Assembly (NCBI GenBank): GCA_029582265.1
Contig: CM055822.1
Coordinates: 40,197,067 to 40,261,066 of the forward strand
Length of the DNA: 64,000 nt
Source: Zoroaster sp. YZ-2022
Lineage: Eukaryota > Echinodermata > Asteroidea > Forcipulatida > Zoroasteridae
Direction of reading: 5' to 3'
Shown here: positions 36,236 to 49,755 of the stretch, piece by piece
Position numbering within the stretch: the first letter of the stretch is position 1
Layout of the letters: every line of letters starts with the position of its first letter
Made by a program: the position numbers and the translations under genes
The notes under the pieces: model-generated
Told to the model about the DNA's origin: nothing
Database searches by the model: none
What the model saw: only the letters and a program-made list of their open reading frames with translations

Positions 36236-36482
36236 CATTATGGGTGGATTCTATATAGCGCACGTATCCACCAACTAAGTGGTGCTCAAGGCGCATTCTT
36301 TTACGTGCATTACACAACACACGGGACCTACATGGCTTTACGTCCCATCCGAAGGACAAGCAATTATGGTTAAGTACCTTGCTCAAGGACACAAGTGTCA
36401 CGACCGGGTCTCGAACCCACACCCTGCTGCTGGCAACACCAGAACTTGAGTTGGGTGCGCTAGACCGCTCGGCCACGACACT
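36236..36482 (-). mobile_element. tRNA-Leu-like SINE with LINE-like 3' tail
   Basis: On the minus strand it begins GTGTCGTGGCCGAGCGGTCT, a tRNA-Leu/Ser-like 5' region with box A, and carries GTGGGTTCGAGACCCGG (box B), then CCTTGAGCAAGGTACTTAAC, and ends GCGCCTTGAGCACCACTTAG, TTGGTGGATACGTGCGCTAT and the AAT tail. Its head differs from the 29669/34852 SINEs, but its GAGCAAGG core and 3' end are shared, so it is a second subfamily. Confidence 0.82.
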
Positions 36483-36740
36483 CCAGATGAAAAAAAAAAG
36501 ATTTTTTTTGGTTTAAGTACTTATAATGTACACTAGAGTAATTTGAATTGAAAAGTTATTGTCACATGAAGATTCTATGTGTCTTGCGTACATTTGTCGT
36601 CATGTTTGCCCTCTTTTACAGTGTTACAAATTTCACATATCCACTGTAGTTTGTTATACTTCTGAATGTTACGATACTATTGTAGGAAATTGTACTTCCA
36701 GTGTAATTGTTATCAAAGTGCAGCAAATTTACAATATTAT

Positions 36741-39700
36741 GTCTGTATGGTCACACTGTGGGGACACTATGATATATGTATGGTCACACTGTGGGGACAC
36801 TATGATATATGTATGGTCACACTGTGGGGACACTGTGATATCTCTATGGTGACACTGTGGGGACACTACGATATCTGTATGGTCACACTGTGGGGACACT
36901 ATGATATATGTATGGTCACACTGTGGGGACACTATGATATCTGTATGGTCACACTGTGGGGACACTATGATATATGTATGGTCACACTGTGGGGACACTA
37001 TGATATATGTATGGTCACACTGTGGGAACACTATGATATATGTATGGTCACACTGTGGGAACACTATGATATCTGTATGGTCACACTGTGGGGACACTAT
37101 GATATCTGTATGGTCACACTGTGGGGACACTATGATATATGTATGGTCACACTGTGGGGATACTATGATATCTGTATGGTCACACTGTGGGGACACTGTG
37201 ATATCTCTATGGTGACACTGTGGGGACACTACGATATATCTATGGTCACACTGTGGGGACACTATGATATCTGTATGGTCACACTGTGGGGACACTGTGA
37301 TATCTCTATGGTCACACTGTAGGGACACTGTGATATCTCTATGGTGACACTGTGGGGACACTACGATATCTCTATGGTCACACTGTGGGGACACTATGAT
37401 ATCTGTATGATCACACTGTGGGGATACTATGATATCTGTATGGTCATACTGTGGGACACTGTGATATCTCTATGGTGACACTGTGGGGACACTGTGATAT
37501 CTCTATGGTGACACTGTGGGGACACTACGATATCTGTATGGTAACACTGTTGGGATACTATGATATCTGTATGGTCATACTGTGGGGACACTATGATATA
37601 TGTATGGTCACACTGTGGGGACACTATGATATCTCTATGGTCACACTGTGGGGACACTATGATATATGTATGGTCACACTGTGGGGATACTATGATATCT
37701 CTATAGTCACACTGTGGGGACACTATGATATTTGTATGGTCACACTGTGGGGACACTATGATATCTGTATGGTCACACTGTGGGGACACTATGATATATG
37801 TATGGTCACACTGTGCGAACACTATGATATCTGTATGGTCACACTGTGGGGACACTATGATATCTGTATGGTCACACTGTGGGGATACTATGGTATATGT
37901 ATGGTCACACTGTGGAGATACTATGATATCTGTATGGTCACACTGTGGGAACACTGATATCTCTATGGTGACACAGTGGGGACACTACGATATATCTATG
38001 GTCACACTGTGGGGACACTATGATATCTGTATGGTCACACTGTGGGGACACGGTGATATCTCTATGGTCACACTGTGGGGACACTGTGATATCTCTATGG
38101 TGACACTGTGGGACACTACGATATCTCTATGGTCACACTGTGGGGACACTATGATATATATGTATGATCACACTGTGGGGATACTATGATATCTGTATGG
38201 TCACACTGTGGGGACACTGTGATATCTCTATGGTGACACTGTGGGGACACTACGATATCTGTATGGTAACACTGTTGGGATACTATGATATCTGTATGGT
38301 CATTCTGTGGGGACACTATGATATATGTATGGTCACACTGTGGGGACACTATGATATCTGTATGGTCACACTGTGGGGACACTGTGATATCTCTATGGTG
38401 ACACTGTGGGGACACTACGATATCTGTATGGTCACACTGTGGGGACACTATGATATATGTATGGTCACACTGTGGGGATACTATGATATATGTATGGTCA
38501 CACTGTGGGGACACTATGATATCTGTATGGTCACACTGTGGGGACACTGTGATATATGTATGGTCACACTGTGGGGACACTATGATATCTCTATAGTCAC
38601 ACTGTGGGGACACTATGATATCTGTATGGTCACACTGTGGGGACACTATGATATCTGTATGGTCACACTGTGGGGACACTATGATATCTGTATGGTCACA
38701 CTGTGGGTACACTATGATATCTGTATGGTCACACTGTGGGGACACTATGATATCTGTATGGTCACACTGTGGGGACACTATGATATTTGTTGGTTACACT
38801 GTGGGGACACTGTGATATCTCTATGGTGACACTGTGGGGACACTACGATATCTCTATGGTCACACTGTGGGGACACTATGATATCTGTATGGTCACACTG
38901 TGGGGACACTATGATATCTGTATGGTCACACTGTGGGGACACTGTGATATCTCTATGGTGACACTGTGGGGACACTACGATATCTGTATGGTCACACTGT
39001 GGGGACACTATGATATCTGTATGGTGACACTGTGGGGACACTATGATATATGTATGGTCACACTGTGGGGATACTATGATATCTGTATGGTCACACTGTG
39101 GGGACACTATGATATATGTATGGTCACACTGTGGGGACACTATGATATCTGTATGGTCACACTGTGGGGACACTATGATATATGTATGGTCACACTGTGG
39201 GGACACTATGATATCTGTATGGTCACACTGTGGGGACACTATGATATCTGTATGGTCACACTGTGGAGACACTATGATATCTGTATGGTCACACTGTGGG
39301 TACACTATGATATCTGTATGGTCACACTGTGGGGACACTATGATATCTGTATGGTCACACTGTGGGGACACTATGATATTTGTTGGTTACACTGTGGGGA
39401 CACTGTGATATCTCTATGGTGACACTGTGGGGACACTACGATATCTCTATGGTCACACTGTGGGGACACTATGATATCTGTATGGTCACACTGTGGGGAC
39501 ACTATGATATCTGTATGGTCACACTGTGGTGACACTGTGATATCTCTATGGTGACACTGTGGGGACACTACGATATCTGTATGGTCACACTGTGGGGACA
39601 CTATGATATCTGTATGGTCACACTGTGGGGACACTATGATATATGTATGGTCACACTGTGGGGATACTATGATATCTGTATGGTCATACTGTGGGGACAC

Positions 39701-40309
39701 TATGATATATGTATGGTCACACTGTGGGGACACTATGATATCTCTATGGTCACACTGTGGGGACACTATGATATCTGTATGGTCACACTGTGGGGACACT
39801 ATGATATCTGTATGGTCACACTGTGGGGACACTATGATATCTGTATAGTCACACTGTGGGGACACTATGATATCTGTATGGTCACACTGTGGGGACACTA
39901 TGATATCTGTATGGTCACACTGTGGGGACACTATGATATATGTATGGTCACACTGTGGGAACACTGTGGTATCTCTATGGTGACACTGTGGGGAAACTAC
40001 GATATCTCTATGGTCACACTGTGGGGACACTATGATATCTGTATGGTCACACTGTGGGGACACTATGATATCTGTATGGTCACACTGTGGGGACACTGTG
40101 GGGACACTACAATATCTCTATGGTCACACTGTGGGGACACTATGATATCTGTATGTTCACACTGTGGGGACACTGTGATATCTCTATGGTCACACTGTGG
40201 GGACACTACGATATCTCTATGGTCACACTGTGGGGACACTATGATATCTGTATGTTCACACTGTGGGGAGACTTTTTAATATCTGTGTTCACACTGTTGG
40301 GACACTATG
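36741..40309. repeat. 33-bp minisatellite array, left block
   Basis: About 105 head-to-tail units of 33 bp, each carrying GGTCACACTGTGGGGACAC and a TATGATAT-type spacer with CTGTA, ATGTA or CTCTA variants. Because 33 is a multiple of three, several frames are open for hundreds of codons on both strands. Scattered 1-bp deletions (for example near 37455 and 38110) and a TAG variant near 37320 show that no frame is maintained. A block around 38780 is repeated about 0.59 kb later, near 39374, showing a higher-order duplication. Confidence 0.97.
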
Positions 40310-40902
40310 GTTTTGTTCCAAATTCATAGTGCTACTAGATTTGTCTGCTGCCTTTGACACCATCGACCATGATATCCTCCTTCCACGGCTCTCATATATT
40401 GGTGTCAAAGGCAAAGCCCTGGTTTTGGATAACGATACAGCAGCTACTTTGATTCATGCTTTAGTGACGTCAAGATTAGGCAATGGTAACTCCCTACTGT
40501 ATGGTGTCACTGATAAACAGCTAAATAAGCTCCAACATGCCCACAACTCTGCAGCACGCATGTTAACCAGGACTCACAAGTTTGATCATATCTCTCCAAT
40601 TTTAAAACAACTCCACTGGCTACCGATTCGTCAAAGGATTCAATTTAAACTCATATTGCTCACTTGGAAATCACTTCATGACATGGCACTAAAGTATATA
40701 AGTGAACTTCTTTCTCCATATGTTCCCAAACGCACTTTACGATCTAAATTTCTTCTGACTGTTCCAAGGACTGCATCTTCTTATGGTGATCGTGCATTTT
40801 ATGCAGCTGCTCCTAAACTTTGGAATGAGTTGCCAGTAGAACTTCGCAGTTGCAGTTCAATCAATGTTTTCAAGAACAATGTATGTATGTATGCATATGT
40901 AG
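40310..40902 (+). pseudogene. CR1/L2-type LINE fragment, copy 1, inside the minisatellite
   Basis: Encodes LLDLSAAFDTIDHDILLPRL (RT motif A), then jumps to LNKLQHAHNSAARMLTRT, LHWLPIRQRIQFKLILLTW and GDRAFYAAAPKLWNELPVEL, the RT C-terminus. The region with the YxDD catalytic motif is missing, so this is an internally deleted copy. It is in frame with the flanking minisatellite only by chance. It stops abruptly at GTATGTATGCATATGTAG, where the 33-bp array resumes. It is about 95-97% identical to 43715-44300 by eye. Confidence 0.88.
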
Positions 40903-43714
40903 GGGACACTATGATATATGTATGGTCACACTGTGGGGACACTATGATATCTGTATGGTCACACTGTGGGGACACTATGATATATGTATGGTCACACTGT
41001 GGGGACACTATGATATATGTATGGTCACACTGTGGGGACACTATGATATATGTATGGTCACACTGTGGGGACACTATGATATCTGTATGGTCACACTGTG
41101 GGGACACTATGATATCTGTATGGTCACACTGTGGGGACACTATGATATATGTATGGTCACACTGTGGGGATACTATGATATCTGTATGGTCACACTGTGG
41201 GGACACTGTGATATCTCTATGGTGACACTGTGGGGACACTACGATATATCTATGGTCACACTGTGGGGACACTATGATATCTGTATGGTCACACTGTGGG
41301 GACACTGTGATATCTCTATGGTCACACTGTAGGGACACTGTGATATCTCTATGGTGACACTGTGGGGACACTACGATATCTCTATGGTCACACTGTGGGG
41401 ACACTATGATATCTGTATGATCACACTGTGGGGATACTATGATATCTGTATGGTCACACTGTGGGGACACTGTGATATCTCTATGGTGACACTGTGGGGA
41501 CACTGTGATATCTCTATGGTGACACTGTGGGGACACTACGATATCTGTATGGTAACACTGTTGGGATACTATGATATCTGTATGGTCATACTGTTGGGAC
41601 ACTATGATATATGTATGGTCACACTGTGGGGACACTATGATATCTCTATGGTCACACTGTGGGGACACTATGATATCTGTATGGTCACACTGTGGGGAGA
41701 CTATGATATCTGTATGGTCACACTGTGGGGACACTATGATATTTGTATGGTCACACTGTGGGGACACTATGATATCTGTATGGTCACACTGTGGGGACAC
41801 TATGATATATGTATGGTCACACTGTGCGAACACTATGATATCTGTATGGTCACACTGTGGGGACACTATGATATCTGTAGGGTCACACTGTGGGGACACT
41901 ATGATATATGTATGGTCACACTGTGGGGATACTATGATATCTGTATGGTCACACTGTGGGGACACTGTGATATCTCTATGGTGACACTATGGGGACACTA
42001 CGATATATCTATGGTCACACTGTGGGGACACTATGATATCTGTATGGTCACACTGTGGGGACACTGTGATATCTCTATGGTCACACTGTGGGGACACTGT
42101 GATATCTCTATGGTGACACTGTGGGGACACTACGATATCTCTATGGTCACACTGTGGGGACACTATGATATATGTATGATCACACTGTGGGGATACTATG
42201 ATATCTGTATGGTCACACTGTGGGGACACTGTGATATCTCTATGGTGACACTGTGGGGACACTACGATATCTGTATGGTAACACTGTTGGGATACTATGA
42301 TATCTGTATGGTCATTCTGTGGGGACACTATGATATATGTATGGTCACACTGTGGGGACACTATGATATCTGTATGGTCACACTGTGGGGACACTGTGAT
42401 ATCTCTATGGTGACACTGTGGGGACACTACGATATCTGTATGGTCACACTGTGGGGACACTATGATATATGTATGGTCACACTGTGGGGACACTATGATA
42501 TATGTATGGTCACACTGTGGGGATACTATGATATCTGTATGGTCACACTGTGGGGACACTATGATATATGTATGGTCACACTGTGGGGACACTATGATAT
42601 CTCTATGGTCACACTGTGGGGACACTATGATATCTGTATGGTCACACTGTGGGGACACTATGATATCTGTATGGTCACACTGTGGAGACACTATGATATC
42701 TGTATGGTCACACTGTGGGTACACTATGATATCTGTATGGTCACACTGTGGGGACACTATGATATCTGTATGGTCACACTGTGGGGACACTATGATATTT
42801 GTTGGTTACACTGTGGGGACACTGTGATATCTCTATGGTGACACTGTGGGGACACTACGATATCTCTATGGTCACACTGTGGGGACACTATGATATCTGT
42901 ATGGTCACACTGTGGGGACACTATGATATCTGTATGGTCACACTGTGGGGACACTGTGATATCTCTATGGTGACACTGTGGGGACACTACGATATCTGTA
43001 TGGTCACACTGTGGGGACACTATGATATCTGTATGGTGACACTGTGGGGACACTATGATATATGTATGGTCACACTGTGGGGATACTATGATATCTGTAT
43101 GGTCATACTGTGGGGACACTATGATATATGTATGGTCACACTGTGGGGACACTATGATATCTCTATGGTCACACTGTGGGGACTCTATGATATCTGTATG
43201 GTCACACTGTGGGGACACAATGATATCTGTATGGTCACACTGTGGGGACACTATGATATCTGTATGGTCACACTGTGGGGACACTATGATATCTGTATGG
43301 TCACACTGTGGGGACACTATGATATCTGTATGGTCACACTGTGGGGACACTATCATATTTGTATGGTTACACTGTGGGGACACTGTGATATCTCTATGGT
43401 GACACTGTGGGGACACTACGATATCTCTATGGTCACACTGTGGGGACACTATGATATCTGTATGGTCACACTGTGGGGATACTATGATATCTCTATGGTC
43501 ACACTGTGGGGACACTGTGATATCTCTATGGTCACACTGTGGGGACACTATGATATCTGTATGGTCACACTGTGGGGACACTGTGATATATATATGGTCA
43601 CACTGTGGGGACACTATGATATCTGTATGGTCACACTGTGGGGACACTGTGATATCTCTATGGTCACACTGTGGGGACACTATGATATCTGTGTTCACAC
43701 TGTTTGGACAATAT
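40903..43714. repeat. 33-bp minisatellite array, right block
   Basis: About 85 units of the same 33-bp repeat. Diagnostic variants occur in the same order as in the left block (the TAG variant near 41331, GTAACACTGTTGGG near 41553, GATATTTGTTGG near 42796), about 4.0 kb from their left-block partners for the first part and 3.4 kb for the last. So this block is a duplicate of the left one, less one roughly 0.59-kb higher-order unit. Confidence 0.95.
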
Positions 43715-44317
43715 GGTTTTGTTCCAAATTCATAGTGCTACTAGATTTGTCTGCTGCCTTTGACACCATCGACCATGATATCCTCCTTCCACGGCTCTCA
43801 TCTATTGGTGTCAAAGGCAAAGCCCTGGTTTTGGATAACGATACAGCAGCTACTTTGATTCATGCTTTAGTGACGTCAATATTAGACAATGGGAACTCCC
43901 TACTGTATGGTGTCACTGATAAACAGCTAAATAAGCTCCAACATGCCCAAAACTCTGCAGCACGAATGTTAACCAGGACTCGCAAGTTTGATCATATCTC
44001 TCCAATTTTAAAACAACTCCAATTGCTACCGATTCGTCAAAGGATTCAATTTAAACTCATATTGCTCTATTGGAAATCACTTCATGACATGGCATCAAAG
44101 TATATAAGTGAACTTCTTTCTCCATATGTTCCCAAACGCACTTTACGATCTAAATTTCTTCTAACTGTTCCAAGGACTGCATCTTCTTATGGTGATCGTG
44201 CATTTTATGCAGCTGCTCCTAAACTTTGGAATGAGTTGCCAGTAGAACTTCGCAGTTGCAGTTCAATCAATGTTTTCAAGAACAATGTATGTATGTATGC
44301 ATATGTAGGCCTATATG

Positions 44318-44388
<71 letters not shown>

Positions 44389-44495
44389 ATAATTTATGTA
44401 TGTATATACTTTCTATAATGTTCATACTTTTGCTGTGTTAATTGTTGCGCCTCGGAATAGGTATGCCTAGATAGATGGCGCATTATACATGCATT
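43715..44495 (+). pseudogene. CR1/L2-type LINE fragment, copy 2, with its 3' tail
   Basis: The same internally deleted RT fragment as at 40310, with the same left junction to the minisatellite (TTTTGTTCCAAATTCATAGT). Here it continues past GCATATGTAGGCC through a (TA)n run (about 44325-44380) into a 3' UTR ending GCGCCTCGGAATAGG and GATGGCGCATTATACATGC and then (ATC)n. It is the parental, more complete copy. No active RT can be made. Confidence 0.88.
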
Positions 44496-45383
<888 letters not shown>

Positions 45384-45490
45384 AGTGTCACACACAGTGT
45401 GGCCACAGTGTGGTGACTGGGTGGAATACACTGTATGAACACTGTGTGTTCACACAGAGGTTTCACTATGTGGTGACACTGTGAATTTTG
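45384..45490. repeat. Degenerate minisatellite remnant beyond the (ATC)n tract
   Basis: Words such as CACACAGTGTGGCCACAGTG, AACACTGTGTGTTCACAC and TATGTGGTGACACTGTG resemble the 33-bp unit but are diverged. This suggests that the LINE plus its ATC tail inserted within an older array whose right edge survives here. Confidence 0.5.
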
Positions 45491-46192
45491 TATAAGGGAA
45501 GTGTGGCTATGCAGCCGTCTGTAGACCAATTGAAGACCTACAAAACAATGTTTGTAGTTTTTCACAAGTCGGATCCTTCCTAATATATTTCCTTGTGTAG
45601 ATGTTATTGTAGGCCTATATGTTCTTCATTTGCAACCTATATATATATGTATGCGTATGCATACATGATTATATTGATTATAATTCATATTTCCATCCCT
45701 CTCATTCGATTAAATTTAAATCACGAAGGGTTTTTAGCGTTGTATATTTTTCTAAAAAATCCCAAAGGGTAAACATTGACTTTTCCCAAAAAACTCAAGA
45801 GGGAAAAGGATTAATAGTTTCCCAAAACATTAAAGGTACACACCGCCTTTGTCGTGCGAAATTGGGCGATAAAAAACGCCCCTCGATATTTCATTGTTTT
45901 ACATACATGGTGGGGAAGATCTTTCAAAAGTAGAATATAACTGTCCACAAAAGTACTCCTGAAAAATGCGTTGTTTTTCTGTTATTGTACAAAAACCAAT
46001 GTCATGTGACTTTTTTGAACCAAAATTTGTCCAGAAAACTCATGAGGACAAAAGTGATAGTCGCACTTTCAGACGTTTAAAAAGTTTATTACTGAACCAA
46101 ATTCAAGATTAATTATTTTTTATAATTCATTGATACTTGACAAAAGTGAAATGATTTTGAAACAATGGGTGAACATTGTCAAAATCGACAAA
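45491..46192. other. Intergenic, nothing recognised
   Basis: No gene, RNA or repeat is recognised. The frame at 45619-45933 has no recognisable domain. Confidence 0.35.
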
Positions 46193-46312
46193 AAAACGAA
46201 AGTCTTGGCACTTTGCCGAGACACCGGGAATCGAACCAAGACTGTACCAGTACAGCCATGGGCGCCAGCGCGGCAAAGCGCCCGAGGCGTGAGCCTGCTG
46301 GTTAGGCCATAA
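46193..46312 (-). repeat. tRNA-like SINE fragment
   Basis: On the minus strand, ATGGCCTAACCAGCAGGCTC resembles box A and GTCTTGGTTCGATTCCCGGT contains box B, followed by GTCTCGGCAAAGTGCCAAG. The spacing and loops do not make a standard tRNA cloverleaf, so it is likely a SINE head or tRNA pseudogene. Confidence 0.45.
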
Positions 46313-46392
46313 ATATATGAACACTTTTCGCGTGGAAGCGTAAAGAAGGGTCTCGACCACTGTGGTGCTTTTCGTGTCGGGTATTTTGAATT

Positions 46393-46732
46393 ATGATACT
46401 GCCAGCGAGTTTAGTTTTGGAAACAACAATGACGCATTCATTCGGAACATCGTCACAACTCCTTCATCATATCAACGCCAATAAAAAAGTGACAAAAACT
46501 GTTCAGTTTGGAAGGCCATCAGTCAAAATCAACGCCAGAATTTCGACAGAGCAGGCTGGGCGAAGAAAGGCTCACCGTCTACGGCAACAAAACGATGCAT
46601 ACCTGGCGACCATTGACGGGCCAGCCAACCTCAAATGATGGCAAACATTCAGGGATTTGATTGTTGAACGTGATGGTGACCATAATGATACCATGAATAA
46701 TGTCGCATTTGTAGGATTATTGTTGGACAGGT
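46393..46732 (+). other. Possible broken exon, unassigned
   Basis: A frame from about 46393 reads QLLHHINANKKVTKTVQFG, then KINARISTEQAGRRKAHRLR, then a TGA at 46636-46638. In the same frame it continues WQTFRDLIVERDGDHNDTMN, then NVAFVGLLLDR to a GACAG|GTAAGA donor-like site. The sustained coding look on both sides of a single stop suggests a decayed exon or transposon gene. I do not recognise the family. Confidence 0.3.
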
Positions 46733-47053
46733 AAGAGTAGTAATACAAGAGAAATATTGTTTGAGGGCTCTGAGGGCTTTTTGTGTGGCTGTATGCTGAA
46801 CTCTTATGATGAATTTCTGTTAGCCATCACATTATTTTTGATAGTTCCTATAGGCAAGGCACAATGATATTATGATTATGTTTACAATACAGACATGGTA
46901 ATTATGAGATATAGTTTAGAAAGCAGAACAATTTCCAGTGAATTAGTTGTAATTTCCACCATCGATGCCCGGGTATTTTATGGGGAAGATGGTCAAAAGG
47001 GGTCATGGTGAAAATTCAAACATGGACTGGAGGAAATAGCATCAGGTACCATT

Positions 47054-47182
47054 ATTCGTATTCGTACGAGTATTCGTACGAGTATTCGTACGAGTATTCG
47101 TACGAGTATTCGTACGAGTATTCGTACGAGTATTCGTACGAGTATTCGTACGAGTATTCGTACGAGTATTCGTACGAGTACG
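47054..47182. repeat. 12-bp palindromic minisatellite (TCGTACGAGTAT)n
   Basis: About ten perfect copies of a 12-bp unit whose TCGTACGA core is self-complementary. Being a multiple of three, it reads EYSY on one strand and RILV on the other; both are artefacts. Confidence 0.95.
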
Positions 47183-47694
47183 ACCATTATTTCATTAGCT
47201 GTTATGTTTTGTTTCATAGTATGAGAAAACATCACTGGCAGTATTTTTAATTGCATCAACACCATGTTCAGCCTGATTCCATGTCCAGTATTCACAGCTA
47301 CAAAGCATTGCAAAGGTAGAGTAAATCTTGGATTGATTCAGATTATTATTTTTTATCCCATAACTTTTGTGTATATAGAAAACTTAGTTGATGTAAATAT
47401 TTGTTTTTCTATCAAACAAAATCAGATTTACAGAAACAATTTCTCATTTAGAAAAAAATGAAGTTGTGCATTCAGGGTTTTTTCCCCTTGTGCATGGAAT
47501 CAGTATCCTAGTTTAAGATGAACACAGTGACTCAAACTTACTAGCTCATTTATGCAGCAGCAATTATGATATTATGGATATTATGGATATTATTTTCAGT
47601 CACCGAGATAACATAAAACTAGCACTCCGATTCCATGCCCTGTTGATCGTGACCGTTGTCCTCTTAAAGGGAAAGTACAGCATTGGTTATAATT

Positions 47695-48235
47695 TGAAGT
47701 GTGTGTGTGTGGGGGGGGGGGGGTGCATTTGTGCGTGTGTGAGCGCATTCAAACCGGGGACGTATAACAAAAGGGACAATGGTCCCCGGTTGCTCTCACA
47801 ATGGAGAACAATGCGTCCCCGTATTTTTGGACAAAGGAATTTGACAAAGGAAGTCCCCGAATGCCGGTGTTTACACACGTGTGTGTGTGTATGTGTTCTT
47901 ACACGCCATTCGTTGTGGGGTACCAAACACAATGGAACAATGGTACCCCACAAATAATCTATAGAAAATCTGGTACCCCACTGGAGAATTCTATAGAAAA
48001 GGGATAATAGAACGAACAAAGGAATACCCCACTTGTCAGCATATGTAAGTTTGTGTGTGTGTGTGCGTGTGTGAGCGCATTTAAACCGGGGACATATAAG
48101 AAAAGGGACAATAGTCCCCGGTTGCTATCACAATGGAGAACAATCATGTCCCCGCTATCCAGGACAAAGAAATTGGACAAAGGATGTCCCCGATTGCAGG
48201 CATTTACACACGTGTGCGTGTGGGTGTGTGTGAAT
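47695..48235. repeat. Two-copy block of about 200 bp with (GT)n edges
   Basis: GTGTGTGAGCGCATTCAAAC, CGGGGAC, AAAAGGGACAATGGTCCCCG, GTTGCTCTCACAATGGAGAA, and GTCCCCGAATGC with TTTACACACGTGTG occur at 47730-47890 and again at 48060-48220, a 330-340 bp offset. Between them, GGGGTACC...GGTACCCC-like inverted words (47920-47990) form a separate short hairpin-rich unit. Confidence 0.85.
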
Positions 48236-48787
48236 GATAAGTGTACTGTAGCACTAATAATTAGTCAAAGTAGCTTTACATGTGATATTCATGGCTGGCT
48301 ATTGTGTTATTTATGTTTTTGTGGTCAGTCTCAATTCTCAACTTCTAGAGTACTATCAGTTCAACGTAATCTTTCTTTTGTAAGATTGTATACATAATGT
48401 TTGTTCATGTTTGGTCCATAGATGACATGAAGGGAGATGGAGACAGACGAATGCTCAGTTCATCATGCCACCTACGTATGTGAATGGGTGTCAGTAAACG
48501 GAAGCCTACCACACCCCACTTACTAGCAGACATTCCACTGAATAAGAGTTTTCTCAAGAAGATTACCTACTATATCAACTTCAGGTTTGTTACGGGTGCC
48601 ACCCAATCAAAAGTTTCTAGGAAGTATAGAGGACATGTCCTACTTTCAAGACCCTCTCTCTGCCAAAAATTGCTATTATAACATGAACATGTTTCAACGC
48701 AACTGACAGCCCTCAACCCCCCACACCCAAACAAATTGCTCTATTAGTATTCTGTACTACCTTGAAAGTACCTTGTTGAGATTTTGA
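48236..48787. other. Intergenic, nothing recognised
   Basis: A short open frame at 48484-48681 (KRKPTTPHLLADIPLNKSFL) has no splice partner or recognised motif. No repeat is seen. Confidence 0.3.
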
Positions 48788-49041
48788 AGCTTTACATGGT
48801 TGAAGAACCGTAGGAGTAAGAGTAATTATATTTCAAGAGTAGTAAATGGTATTGGTTCAGAGAAGAACTGGCAGTGACATTACTTTGTGTTTCAATCAGT
48901 GTACTCCAATTGTCTTCAGGGGGATGAAGATGATCAGAGTATGCCGATGGAAACTTCAAGTTATCTCACCACTGGTTCTTCTAATAAGAGCCAACACTAT
49001 TAAACTGTAGATATAGTTACATGGTGATAAACCTTACTCCT
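48788..49041 (+). mobile_element. Diverged Penelope-like 3' fragment
   Basis: TTCAGGGGGATGAAGATGAT, CAGAGTATGCCGATGGAAAC, CACTGGTTCTTCT and TACATGGTGATAAACCTTAC match, with changes, the Penelope 3' words at 15979-16040 and 61225-61340. The left edge GTAGGAGTAAGAGT is the inverted counterpart of the right edge ACCTTACTCCT, as at 15901-16380. Confidence 0.55.
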
Positions 49042-49084
49042 ATGCAAACATGTATTCTTAGATAAATATGCATAATGATATTGA

Positions 49085-49755
49085 CACGAGCCCCAACACA
49101 TGCTTTTCAAAAACTATGCTAGATGATAAATCAACATGTAAAAACACTCCTATGAAAATAGTTTGCCAGGGTTGCAGGTAGCCAGATCAACATATTCAGC
49201 ATTATTTATGGGAATAAAGTCAAAGTTGATTTATGGTAGAAGGGGACTACATGTATAGTAACTGGATTAAACTTGGCTGCAAATTCAAAGGGCAGGAAGT
49301 GGGGGTTAAATTGATTGGGGGCTGGGGATTACTGAAGACACTGAAGCATGGAGGAGCATATAGACATTTCCCCTTTCTTTGTTTTTCAAACTTTACCAAG
49401 GAAAAGTTACCCAGTGAGAGAAGAGTCTTTACACTCCTGATATTTCGATTTCCACGTTGTAAATAATTTTCCCTACCTGGAACATAATAGAAAGTTGGCT
49501 AATAATTGTGCATTTCATCCATGTTCATGTGTCAGGTATCACATAGTCTACTCAAAGCACAGCCGTATAGTAGTTGGGTGGAGAAGAAACAATACAGCTT
49601 ATGTCATAACTACTACATGATAAAGTTGCAAGAAAGCTTGCATCCATGCTTTCCCTCTTCCCCTGCCCTCAGAAGAAGAGTTGTCAAAAAGTAAATAATT
49701 CCCCAAAGTAAGACCACAAGTTGTGATAGATTTAGATGAAGCTAACATTGGTATT
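49085..49755. repeat. Dispersed repeat, inverted copy of 5-575
   Basis: Reverse-complement match to 5-575 with shared words TGCCAGGGTTGCAGGTAGCC, CTTGGCTGCAAATTCAAAG, ACTGAAGACACTGAAGC, and at the far edge TAGATTTAGATGAAGCTAAC. About 100 bp extra lies near 49395-49540. Function unknown. Confidence 0.6.

Noticed and set aside
36741..43714. CRISPR-like direct repeats
   Set aside because: Units are contiguous 33-bp repeats without unique spacers, no cas genes are present, and the DNA is eukaryotic.
36666..44418. Very long ORFs of 11-residue repeats on both strands (MVTLWGHYDIC and SPQCDHTDIIV types)
   Set aside because: They are products of a 33-bp minisatellite whose length is a multiple of three. 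Indels shift frames, a TAG variant occurs, several overlapping frames are open at once, and the frames run into a LINE pseudogene.
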